From positions 220,327,473 through 220,391,472 of the forward strand of contig JARYHS010011408.1 in assembly GCA_031002005.1 (NCBI GenBank): a stretch of 64,000 bases of DNA, read 5' to 3'. Shown one piece after another: positions 33,001-45,000 of the stretch (within the stretch, counting starts at the first letter, position 1; each line of letters starts with the position of its first letter). This DNA comes from Vandiemenella viatica. Taxonomy: Eukaryota; Arthropoda; Insecta; Orthoptera; Morabidae. The notes below the pieces were generated by a model that saw nothing but the letters and a program-made list of their open reading frames with translations, had not been told where the DNA came from and ran no database searches. A program made the translations under genes and the position numbers.

Positions 33001-36000
33001 ATGAAGTAATTGAGGACATGGATTGTATGGGGTATGTAGAGATGAAAAGGTTAGCACAGTATAGGAATGGATGAAGGATTGCATCAAACCAGTCAAAAGA
33101 CTGATGACAAAAAAAACACCCCCTTACCTAAAAAAGAGAATGTTCCTACACCTTGTGCCTGAAATTGAGTGCCAGCTTGTGGTCATGGTTATGTGTTCCC
33201 TTCCATGCATTACTTTTAATTCTTACACCAATATTTTTCCATCCCTCATCACCAATATACAGAGGTGTGAAAATTATTAGACTCAAGGCTATTTTTTCTT
33301 AAAATGAAAACATTTAACAGTTTAGAAGCATTTATTCCCTAAATTTGAATACATTAATACTTTGTGTGCATGCCTTTGTTCTTAATGAGGAGTTCAACAC
33401 GTGTTGGCATTGTTTTAATAAGTCTGGAGCATGAATTTTTGACATCTTCATCATGGTGCCATATTTGTATCAGTTTTTCCATGAGTTGCAACTTTGTTGT
33501 AATGTTGATCTTCCTCAGCTTTTGCTTAACAATTGCCCACAGATTCTCTATAGGGTTCATGTCTGGACTGTCCCCAGGCCATGGCAATGTTTCTATTTTA
33601 TTTTCAGCTAAGAACTGAGTAATTGATTTAGTTTTTTGACACGGTGCACCATCATGCATGAACACAAAGTCACCGTCAGGAAACCATTCCTTAACCTGAG
33701 GTAAAAGCCTCGTTTCCAAAACTTTCCTATACTGGTTCTGATTCATAGTGCCTTCCACAATGTAAAGTCAACCAGTACCCTTTGCTGACATGACACTCCA
33801 TACCATAATAGATGTGGGATGTTTTACAGTTTGCGCTATACAAAGCTAAGAAAACTCTTCATCAACCGTTCTTCGGACATACTGGCTACTTTCTTCACAT
33901 TTAGAGAATATTGACTCATCAGAGAAGCAGACCTGAAAGGAATAAAACATTTTAATCATAAGAAGTCGACTATTTCTTATGTTACTGTACATGCTCCTAC
34001 GATCCGTACTGTAATAAATGAAATTTTTCCATGTTTTCGTGGAATATTTCCTTGAAAAAAAATATTCATTTTTCAAAAGAAATTTTCACATAAATTTTCT
34101 CAACTGCTTTAAATAAAGTTTATTTACCTTACTCCAGTCCTCCCCAAACTTATTTCTAACTTCATGAGCCCATTTCAGCCTCTTTGCACTCATTGCAGGG
34201 GTAAGTTTTGCTTTTTTGCGTGGACGACAAGCTGGAAGCCCTGCGCTAATAAGCTTTCTGCGGACTGTAGAAGTACAAACATTTACGCCATAGTTCTCCA
34301 GAGCCTTCTTCAAATCTTGGCTGGTAGCTCTTCTGTTGTCTTTCGCCATCTGGACAAGTTTCCTTTCAGTTCTAGGGGAAAGTTTGCTCTTGCGTCCACA
34401 CTTTCCTCGACGTCCACGCCTGAAATCAAGGCCATCTTTCTCTGCCTGGCAAATGCGACTTACAGATTTTTGTGAAATCTGTAACCTATTTGCTATTTCA
34501 CGCTGTGAATAGCGTTTTTCTTCGAGTAACAGTTTTATAGTCGCAACTTTTCTTGGTGAAAGATCACTTTTCCGACCCATAACCAACAAATATCTGACAA
34601 AAAAAAAATATTCATAATAATAGAAGTATTTATATTTTATGGCTAAAAGTGCAAACAGAAATGTTCATTAATTATTGTTTCATGATAAATTAAACATAAA
34701 ACCAACCTTAAGAACGTCCCAGCTGAATTAAACTGTCTCCAAAACAACTGCAACCATGCAGTCTTTGCCTCGACAATAACAATTGATTGTTTAGGGAGTG
34801 CTGCCAACATTGTTGTTAACACAGTACTGCCAATAGCAAAGGGAAATGTTGTCATATGGATGTGAGTGAGTGAAAATGGCAATATCACATTACTGAATAA
34901 TTCTAGAGCGAGGGAAACTAGGAAATATGAATATTTTCGTTTTGAGTCTAATAATTTTCACACCTCTGTAAGCCTTGCACACTCTCATGACCCTCTTCAC
35001 CCTCCACCTGTCTTCCAATGAATCCCATTCCAGCTCTTTTATCATATCTGTTACTGATTGTGTTCTGTGGTAATTTCCAGAAACAAATCTAGCAGCTGTT
35101 CTTTGCATCTTCTCCAACTCCTGTATTTGATACTCAAAATGTAGGTCCCATGGGTAATATCAAGATGGGGATACCGCTGCGGCCTCGCGTAGTAAACACA
35201 CAGATCACGCGGTATATATGACATCATTGTGATGTATGGTCCAGGCTGCATTACAACATAAACTCAAATGAAGATTAACGAAATCATATTTTATAAATAT
35301 GCGTTTCGGTCATATTGCAGCCTGGACCAAAGTGAAACATAACCATAACGCATGATATTGCAGATATCCAATTTTCAGATCATATCTATAGCTGTTACTA
35401 TGTTGGTTTGTGCAGACTGAATACGTCACAATAATATTATATATACCACGTGATCTGTGTGTTTACTACGCGAGGCCGCAGTGGTATCCCCATCTGGATA
35501 TTACCCGGTCCCATATTACACTGCTATATTCAAACAATGGTCTGACCAACACCTTTACTTTTTTCGTATATCCCCTCATCACTCTCTCCAAAAGTGCAGA
35601 ATTTTGAAACCTTCTGCTACTACCTGTTCAATGTGTCCTGCCCAGTTAAGCGTGTAATCAAATGAAATGCCAAGATATTTATGTTTCAAGTCTTCAAGAA
35701 GCAATACTTTCCACACTTTATAATCATAATCAACCTTTAGTTTTTTTTATATGAGTAGGGCAAGGGCGTTTCCAAGATCAGAAATAGGGGAGGGGGCACA
35801 ACTGGTAGTGGTTTCGAGGAATTGGGGTGGGGGACTGAAACATAACGATTTCTTACAAAATGAAACTAAAACCTATTGAGGAAACTATTTTTATTATTGA
35901 TTAACATAGTAATCCAACCACTTAATCTAAGTACCTAATATGTAGTTAATTAAGAGTGTAACTCGGTTACCATTTTTGGTTTAATTCTAGATGGGGATAC

Positions 36001-39000
36001 TGCTAAAATCTCTTACTGCCTCGCGTAGTAAACAGACAGACCATGTGCTATATATGACGTCATTGTGACGTATTCAGTCTGCGCGTACCAACACAATAAC
36101 AGCGAAAGATATGATTTAAAAATTGTTTATCTGCAATACCGTGCATTATGTTTATGTTTCACTTTGGTCCAGGCTGCATTATGACCAAAACGCATATTTA
36201 TGAAATATGATTTCATCAATAATCATTTGAGTTTGTTGTAATGCAGCCTGGACCATACATCACAGTGATTTCATATATACCACGTGATCTGTGTGTTTAC
36301 TACACGAGGCAATAAGACATTGTAGTGGTATCCCCATCTAGAATTAGACCCAGTTTTTTATGTAAACATTAATTGTCTGGGATTCACAGAAAATTTTTCG
36401 ATAACTTTGTTTGCCAATATCTCACAGTGTTCTTTCACGAAATTTCGATACACACCCATTAGGTATAATCTAGTCAATCTTTCCTCTCCCATAGTGCTCC
36501 TGAGCCAGTTCTTCACCCACCGAAGTGTACTGAAGGAAACTTGAGTTTTTTTTCTGGGGAGGAGCAGCCCCCCCCCTCCCCCTCGTTGGAGACGCCCATG
36601 GTGTAGGACCTATCTAATAAGCTGACTCGTCTTTGCATTTATCTTCATCCCATGTTTACCAATCCAACTAGATATCCTGTCCAGATCACCCTGCAGCTGT
36701 TTATTGTCCCCCACCTGCAAACAACCTAATTTCTGATAGTAGACCATCAACACAATTATTCATTAGAATAATGAATAGCAATGGTCCCAATACACTACCC
36801 TGTGGCACTCCCATTTTTACTTCCACTTCTTTTGATACTGCATTTCCTATCCTAACTTTTTGGTTTCTACCTTTTAAAAATTCTTCTACCCGACAAATCA
36901 CTTTCTCATCCACTCCAATAGTTTTTGCCTTATTTACTACCATTTTATGGCTCATTCTGTCGAAATACTTTGAAAGATCTAATGCTACACCATCAATTTG
37001 GTCTCCCTTGTCTATTTCACTTGAAATATTGTATTCTACTTTGATGTTATTTTGTTCAGTCTGCAGTTAATGGGGGTTTCAGTTGTAAATAACCAAGGGT
37101 TTAAATATTTTTCATGATGTACTACATCTACAAAAATTATGATACAGTTCCAGCAGACTTCTCAGTATCATCAAATTCTCCATTTACGTGGAGTCTGTGT
37201 GACTTACAGAATTCGCCGATAAACTATGGACATTTTGTGCACGTGTTGTCCGTATCATTTTAATCTTCCTGTTTTGTGTACTAACTTACATCGGGATTCT
37301 AAGATACCTGTGGCATCACAACTTGATGATGGATTCTTATGCAACTCAATGAGACAAAGTGAGGAAATTAATTTTTTGGTATCTTGCTTAGTTCCAGAGA
37401 TATAGGGTCTCAAAAGTGAGATGGTTAGGTTGAAATGCTGCATGTACCAGAAGAAAAATTTCACCAAAGCAAAATTTGACTATTGATTCTCGTATAACTT
37501 ATCAATACAAATTGAAAGTGAGGAATAAAATTTATACATATCTCACTTAGTTCTGAAGATTATGCTCAGAAAGGAGATTTAGCCGAAGTCACAAGGAACT
37601 ACACGATGGACATGCACAATGGGTGTTTTCTTTTCTGACTACCGGTTGTGGATAGGTTGAAATGAGGTTTGAACCAGAAGAAAAACATTATGAAAGACGC
37701 AAGGAACCATACCCGTAATTAATTTTTGGCTGCCAATATCTTGAGATTTAAGCAAGATATCAAAAAAAATTATTTTTCACGTTCAATATCTTTTGTCAAG
37801 TTACGTAAAAATCCATCATCAAATTGTGGTGCCACATTTATGGTGGTGTTGCCACTTACATCTCTGCACAGTGTTCAAAAGTCCCATATTATTTTTTATG
37901 CTCAGTGCATGTGTTTCTCAACTTGAAGTGAGTGGTATTTCTTGTTTTAGTGCTACCAGGAAACTGGCAGTGAACTCTGGTAGAATTACTCCTATTTAAT
38001 TGTAATAAATTTAAAATTGGTGACATATTCTCGGACTTGAGTGGTACAAACATTTTTGTACCCTTTGATGAAGCATACTTACAAAGTCAGTGTAATAAGT
38101 TTAAACAGAAAAGGAGTTAAAGGGCAACACTTACTATTGCAAAGTGAGCAGATACAAAAAAACAACAACAAAAAAACGCTAAGTCTGGAGTCTGCGTACG
38201 TCGTCTATAGCTATTACAGCTATTGGCTAGAGAACGGTCATGTGTCAGCCTTCACTCGCCAATCAACAGCCACCATGTTACATTCATTCCATCATTTTCC
38301 TTTTTGTTTGTTTACAACTAGGCACAGAAATTCATGTAAGGAGAAGGGGATTCAATATTTACGCTATTTTATCTGTATCAGTTATAAGGACTAGGTTAAA
38401 CCATAACCTAAGAATTTTTTTGGCAGACGGTAAGAAGAAATGAAGTTTATTAATAACTCTTAGAAACATAATGTGAAATGTATTAGTCAAATAAATAACA
38501 GTTATCCGTTTTCAAAATTATAGTCTCCGTCATCTAAAGTAAAATGCATTTATTTATGTAAAATCCTAACTAAATACTTTGATAATCTAACCAGAGTAAT
38601 GTATTCATATAACGAAAGATATAATAAAAATGACTTATTCGTTTCTCCTTTTAAGCTTTTCCATAATAAATTCCTACTACCATTATATATGATATCCTTA
38701 GTTTTTGATACATGTGTTAGCTATTAAATGAGATTTAAGATAACTCTTTTATTAGTTTTAAATCATCAAGGATATGACTATTTACTGTATAAGGGATGTG
38801 ACACTTGCATTTCAACAACAATATTACTGCGGCAAAATAGCAGTGAGCAGAAATATTAGAAATATGGAAAGCAGGAAAAAAAATAATTAATGCAATGTCA
38901 AAAAGTTACAATTAGTACATTCGTTTAAATTTACATATTGCTTTTTATTTATCTATGACAACCAGATGCTACAATTCATGTAAGGAGAAGGGTATTCTAT

Positions 39001-42000
39001 GTTTACGTTATATTACATGTATCAGTTATAAGTTCTAGGTTAAAAAATAAGCTAAGAGTTTCTTTGGGAGAAGATAAAAAACAATGAAGGTTATTAAAAA
39101 CTTAGAGAAAGTTTACACGAAATGTACGAACCGCGAAATACATCATTAAAATAAATGACAGTTATCCATTTTTGATATTACTTTCTGTCATTTAAAGTAA
39201 AGTAAATAAATCAGAATTACTGGAGATCGCGATTCCGCCAGGAATTGCCATGGTGAACCACAAGAATCCTCTAGAAATATTTTCCGAAGTACATTTAACT
39301 GTATTATGCCTGTCCAGGATGTATTACAACCTAATTTCTGCTTGAAAATAATGGTAGTCTACAGGATGTATTGCAACGGAATTACTGCTTGAAAATAGTA
39401 TGTCTTGCAGCAGTATAATGACATCATTACTGAATGTTATTTTGGCGGAGTCGCGATCTCCAGTAGTCACGATCGTTATTCATTTTTCCTTACAAGCTTT
39501 TCCTGAATAAATTCCTACTATATTCATATGAGGGTTATAGAAGCTATGATTTTCGAAAGCAATATTAGTGGAGGTTGTGGTTAAGTTGACCAGAATCCCC
39601 ACTGACACATTTTGTTACAGCATAATTTACTCTGAAATGTGTTTTACAAACCAATTAAACTGCTTTCATAAGCGCCATGTTACTGAAGGTATTAATTAAT
39701 GCGGGTGAAAGTAGTTCCATACACATTGTGCTGAATTGTGCCTGGACCAGGAATAAAACTGATATTACATGGATAGCAAAAGTTTTCGGGATTCCTAATT
39801 TTTTTTAAATTTTATTGTTCTATACTTTCGCTGTCATCAATTCAGTAAAAGTTACTACTGTATTGCTATGTGAACAGAAAATTAAATATGTAGAACATTA
39901 CCAAATCAAAGCCACTAGCATTATGTAGTAACAATTCTGTATAATTAGCCAATTGCAAAAAAAAAAAAAAAATGAACTGCCAGAATATGGCGTTCAAACT
40001 GCCATTTTTGACGGGTTTGAAGCTAGTAAAATACAAAAGTCCTATAGAAGGAGGGATGGTTAAGGGCCTACATCACTACATTGACTGTGATTTAATGGAA
40101 GAGTTTGGGTGGTTAGGAGTGGTGCAGAGTTTGCTCAGAGAACTGAGCCAGACTACAATTAACTACTTTTAAGTGAAGAAAAATGTGTAGCCATATTTGC
40201 ATATCTTTAGTGACAAGGCGGAGGAAAAATCATAAGTAAACGTTAATTTAAGTAGTAAAATGATAATAAATTGGGCTGAAAATGAATGTGTTGAATGCTA
40301 TTGGTCATAGTCTATAAAGGAATGTATTGCAGATACAGAAGTGAGAAGAGGGGCTGGAGAGAGAGAGAGAGGGGGGTAGAAAAAATTAAGATTGGCAGTT
40401 ATAAAGTAAAAAATGGAGATGGGTTGAAGAGAGGGGTAAGAGAACGAAAAGGATTGAGGGTATGGTCAGGGGCATGTCTGTTGTCCAAGATATACTGGTT
40501 TGCCAAAATACATTGACAAATTTCTCTTACATGGATCAACTTCACCAGAAATCAGATGACTAAACCATTTGTGTATCCCAATTAGAATGATTTTTTCTTT
40601 GGTGTTTCTTCTTGAATATGGTGGTGTAGTATGGGACCCACATTTTGGGTATCAAATGCAAGAGTTGGAGGGAGTGCAAAAAAAGGGCTGTTAGATTTTT
40701 CTCTGGAAATTACCGATATGATAAAAGAGCTGGAATGGTGATGAAGTGTGGAAAGATATTGGTGTAAGAATTAAAAGTAATGCATGGAAGGGAAAATATG
40801 ACCTTCAACACAAGCTGGCATTTGATTTCAGGCACTTCATAGGTAATAGGGTTGGGGATTGGAATAAGTTATCAAGAGAATTGATCAATAATTTACCAAA
40901 GATGTTGAAACAGTTGAAATATGTGGAATGCAAAGTAGGTGGGTACAGGAAAGGAATGAAATAGGTGTGTAGGGAAATTGCTACCGGAGCGCAGGGCCGG
41001 CGTTAAGGGGGGGGGGGGGGGGTAAGCGGGTCAAAAGTACCCGGCCCCCGCTGTCTGATGGGGGCCCAATCGCCGACTATAGGTGCCCTCAGGCCATGAA
41101 GCCAAGAATACGCCCATTGTCGCCTGGCCATTTTGTAGAGCTAAAAAAAAAAAGGTCGCCCATTTTACCCTGGGCCCGAAATTCCTAGTGCCGGCCCTGC
41201 CGGAGCATGTGCTCCATCACAATTAAATCAAATATTCTATCCAGTTCTGTTTTAAATCATGTAAAGAAATACTTATTGAGGAAATGCAATAATTCATGTT
41301 GCCCAGTTATATCTGGAATCTATCTTAAATCAATATGGTATCCAACTTCTAATAACAAGAAGCAGTGTGTGCATGGTATTCTCTCTATTATTCTGAAATT
41401 TTTTGTGATCTTTGTGTTCCTTTCCATTTCTAGTCATCATGCAAGATAATTGGTGTTGTATAATCACAGATGTGGTCAGTTATATTTTAATTGTTATTCT
41501 TTTTGCAGTGATTTCTTATACCATTTTTTCCTTTTAAGTTTGGTTAGCATTGTTGTTACCTTGTTAGTGTAATTTACAGAAAAGGTTTTTAAAGAAGACA
41601 TTATTTGACTTGTTCCAAAAAAAATATTTACTGAGCAAAATACATTACTAATTTTTTTTATTATTATTATTGTTACTCCGCGATTCACTAAAAGTGTGTG
41701 GCGGAGGGTGCATTGCACCTATCGAAAAGGTTATGGTTTGGAAGGGTTATAAGGATATGGCAGGAGGCGCCCATGGGCTATTGTGAGGAACCATCCCCGC
41801 ATTCGCGTGGAGTGATCTAGGAAAACCATGGAAAACCCAGATCAGGATGGCTGGAGTGCTTTATCGAAAGCTACTCCTGTCGGATTTTAAGTTTACTCGC
41901 CCGGTAAATCCTTTCTATTCCATTCCCTAATCGCTCGTGGGAAAAATGAGTACAGAAATGAATCGGTTCTGGCCCTGATTTCTCTTATCTTGTTTTCATG

Positions 42001-45000
42001 GTCATTTCGAGATATGAATGTTGCTGGTAGCAATATTTGCTCACTGTCATTCCGAAATACATCTGTCTTGAATTTTTCAATTAGCTTCCGTCGAGAGCAA
42101 CGCCTTCGGTGTTCCAGGTCTTCCCAACCTAACTCCTTCAACATCGCACTTACGCTTTCCCTCCAACTATATATACCTGTCACGAATCGGGCGGCTCTTC
42201 TTTGGACCTTCTCTAAAGCCTCCATTAACCCCTTTTGATGGGGACCCCATACAGAACAACAATACTCTAAGTGAGGACGTACTAGTGACTTGTATACAAT
42301 CGATTTAACTTCCTGAGTGCATTGATTTAAATTACGACCTAGAAATCGGAGCATACGATTTGCTTTTCCCATTACATTCTCGATATGCTCATTCCACGAC
42401 AAATTGTTACGAATTGTTAGCCCTAGGTATTTAGCGGAATCTACCGTTCTAAGGACAGTGCCATTAATCGTATATTCATAGTTAAATGGTGTCACCTTTT
42501 TACTTACACGCATGACTTGGCACTTTTTAGCGTTTAACTCCAACTGCCAATCTTTACACCACGCAATTATTTTCATAATATCGTCTTGTAACAAAGCGCA
42601 GTTGTCCTGGGTTTTGATTTCGCGATAAATTATAGCATCATCGGCAAATAATCTTTTCATCCCCCCTATTATGTCGCATAGATCATTGATGTATATGAGA
42701 AACAACAGTGGCCCTAACACGCTTCCCTGGGGAACTCCAGACCCCACTTCAGTAAGTGATGAACGCTCACCGTCGAGAACTACACACTGTGTTCTGCCCT
42801 TCAGGAAGTCTGCAACCCAGTCGCATATTTGTCTAGATATGCCGTAACCGCGAAGTTTCATAAGTAACCTAGTGTGAGGCACAGTATCGAAAGCTTTTTT
42901 TAAAGTCTAATAGAACCAAATCAACCTGGGATTGCTCATCTATAATTCGGCACAAGTCATGAATTAGAAGTGCAAGTTGTGTTTCGCAGCATCGGCCTTT
43001 TCTGAATCCATGTTGATTTGGATTTAAAAGCTCACCTTCATCCAAGAACCGCATGATATTTGAATAGATGATATGTTCTAAAATCCTGCAAAATATTGAA
43101 GTTAACGAGATCGGCCTATAATTCTGAGGATCATTAACATTCCCATTTTTAAACACTGGAGTTACGATAGCGGTCTTCCATTCGGCTGGTATTTTTCCTT
43201 GATCCAGAGAGACGGTATACAATTTCATCAAATACGGTGCAATTTCCTTTGCGTATCTTGAGTAGAATCTTGTAGGAATACCGTCTGGTCCGGGAGCCTT
43301 ATTGGTTTTTACATTCATAAGCAGTTTAGTTATTCCCTCGACATCAAGAGCGAGATCATTCATAATTTTGTTGGTACGATTGTTAAATATCGGTATCTCC
43401 TCTGAGTTTTCTATCGTAAAAGCCTTTTTAAATATATCATTCAAAATTTCTGCTTTCTCTACGCTTGTTTCTGATAATTCACCATTTTCTTTAATCAGCG
43501 ACGGCATAACCTTACGAGAGCCTCTTATTACTTTGATATACGACCAGAACTTTTTTGGATTAGTAATGAGATCTTCGGATAAATTCCTGGCTTGGAATTC
43601 TTTAAACGCATCGCGCATTGCCTTACGCACTTCCGCACGCAACTGGACTAAATTTAGCACGATTAGATGAGTCTCCCGATTTTTTCACCGCGGCATGTAA
43701 ACGCCTTTGCCTCCTGAGCAAACGTTTTCACTTCCCTATTGAACCAAGGGAAGTTATTACTGACCTTAATACACTTCTTAGGAACAAACTGGTTTAAACC
43801 GGTCCATATTAGTTCTTTTAAATTAAACCAAAGTTCCTCAACATTTGTATTTAGCATGTACGTTTCAAAATTCTTCGCAAAGTGATCAACCATACCCGCA
43901 TCGTTTGCCTTATCGAAGCAAAACACGAGTTTCTCTTTGTCATGCTTCAAACTCAGACTGCAGTTTAACATTACCACAACCGCCTTGTGATCACTTATAC
44001 CGTCTTCTATACAAACTTTATCTACAATATCAGGATTGCTAATTAGAAAAAGATCCAGAATGGACGAGGAATCTTTGTTGCACCGCGTTGGCTCTTCGAC
44101 CATCTGTTCAAGAGATCTTTCTGCAAATGATTCTAGGAACGTTTCGGTTATTAACCTATCTCTTCCACCCAACCTGAACGTGTATGTGTCCCACCTAACC
44201 GACGGTAGGTTAAAGTCACCACCCACGATCAATATATGTCCTTGAAATTTTTTGTAAATGTTATTAAGTGACTCTCTGAAGTATTCCGCGTTAGCCAGAT
44301 CAGAATCCGGAGGTCGATAAAATGACCCGAGTATGAACTTTAAATTTTTGCCAATTTTTACCTTGACCCATATTAACTCGCAAAAATTTTCCGTTTCAGT
44401 TACGACAGAGCAATTAACGGTTTTACTTACGGCCACGAACACACCCCCACCCATTGAGGACAGTTCTGTCCTTCCGAAAAACATTGAAATGAGGGCCAAA
44501 TACTTCGCTAGATTCAACTTCAGGCGTCAACCAGCTCTCGGTTCCTAGTATTATATCGACATCATTAGTCGCAACTGAGGCGTGAAAATCCGCTACTTTC
44601 CCTCTAATACTCCGACAATTTAGTACCATTATCCTTAGCTGCTTGGTATTGTTGTTTGTGTCTGAAATAGCATTTTTCATACTCGCACTCTGACGGTAAA
44701 CGGGTGAAGTAATTGGAGCTGTAATATTAAAATTATTCGCGCCATCACTACCGGGACCAGCTTCTAAGTTATCAGCACATCCTCTTCGGTGAAATGAAGG
44801 ATCCTCGGGCCTCACACTGTTCCTAAAAAATAATTTATATCAAGGCGGTTCCAAATTTTAGCAGCCACCTTGGACGCCATTCTAGGTGTGTAGTGGACGC
44901 CCGACCTGTCAAATGCGTCCCAGCTGGCAGCTATCATCAGACGAAGGTCGACGAAGCCCCAATTGTTTTTGCGACACAGCTCCTGCAAATTATTATTAAA

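Larger units (their letters stand above)
30262..37066 (-). mobile_element. 5'-truncated LINE with at least six nested insertions
   Basis: Minus-strand coding blocks occur in order from 37066 to 30262: [109 protein letters not shown], [14 protein letters not shown] and [11 protein letters not shown]. The catalytic FADD reads FAGG, so the RT is dead. Its A/T-rich 3' tail ends one or two bases inside the TM2D2 exon 2 donor. Insertions: 30380-30493, 30544-33119, 33260-34969, 35152-35506, 35761-36600 (holding 35978-36350). Confidence 0.75.
41651..44950 (-). mobile_element. CR1-type LINE, copy B
   Basis: Minus strand: end of a probable ORF1 (beyond 44816), endonuclease, RT, then a 3'UTR with CACCCTCCGCCACACAC and an AAT-repeat tail at 41651-41675. 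Related to copies at 47205 and 58543. The 5' limit is approximate. Frameshifts are few, so it is fairly young. Confidence 0.82.

Noticed and set aside
39972..40172. 66-codon open frame with an ordinary protein-like composition
   Set aside because: No recognisable domain or splice context; could be a repeat fragment, but support is lacking.
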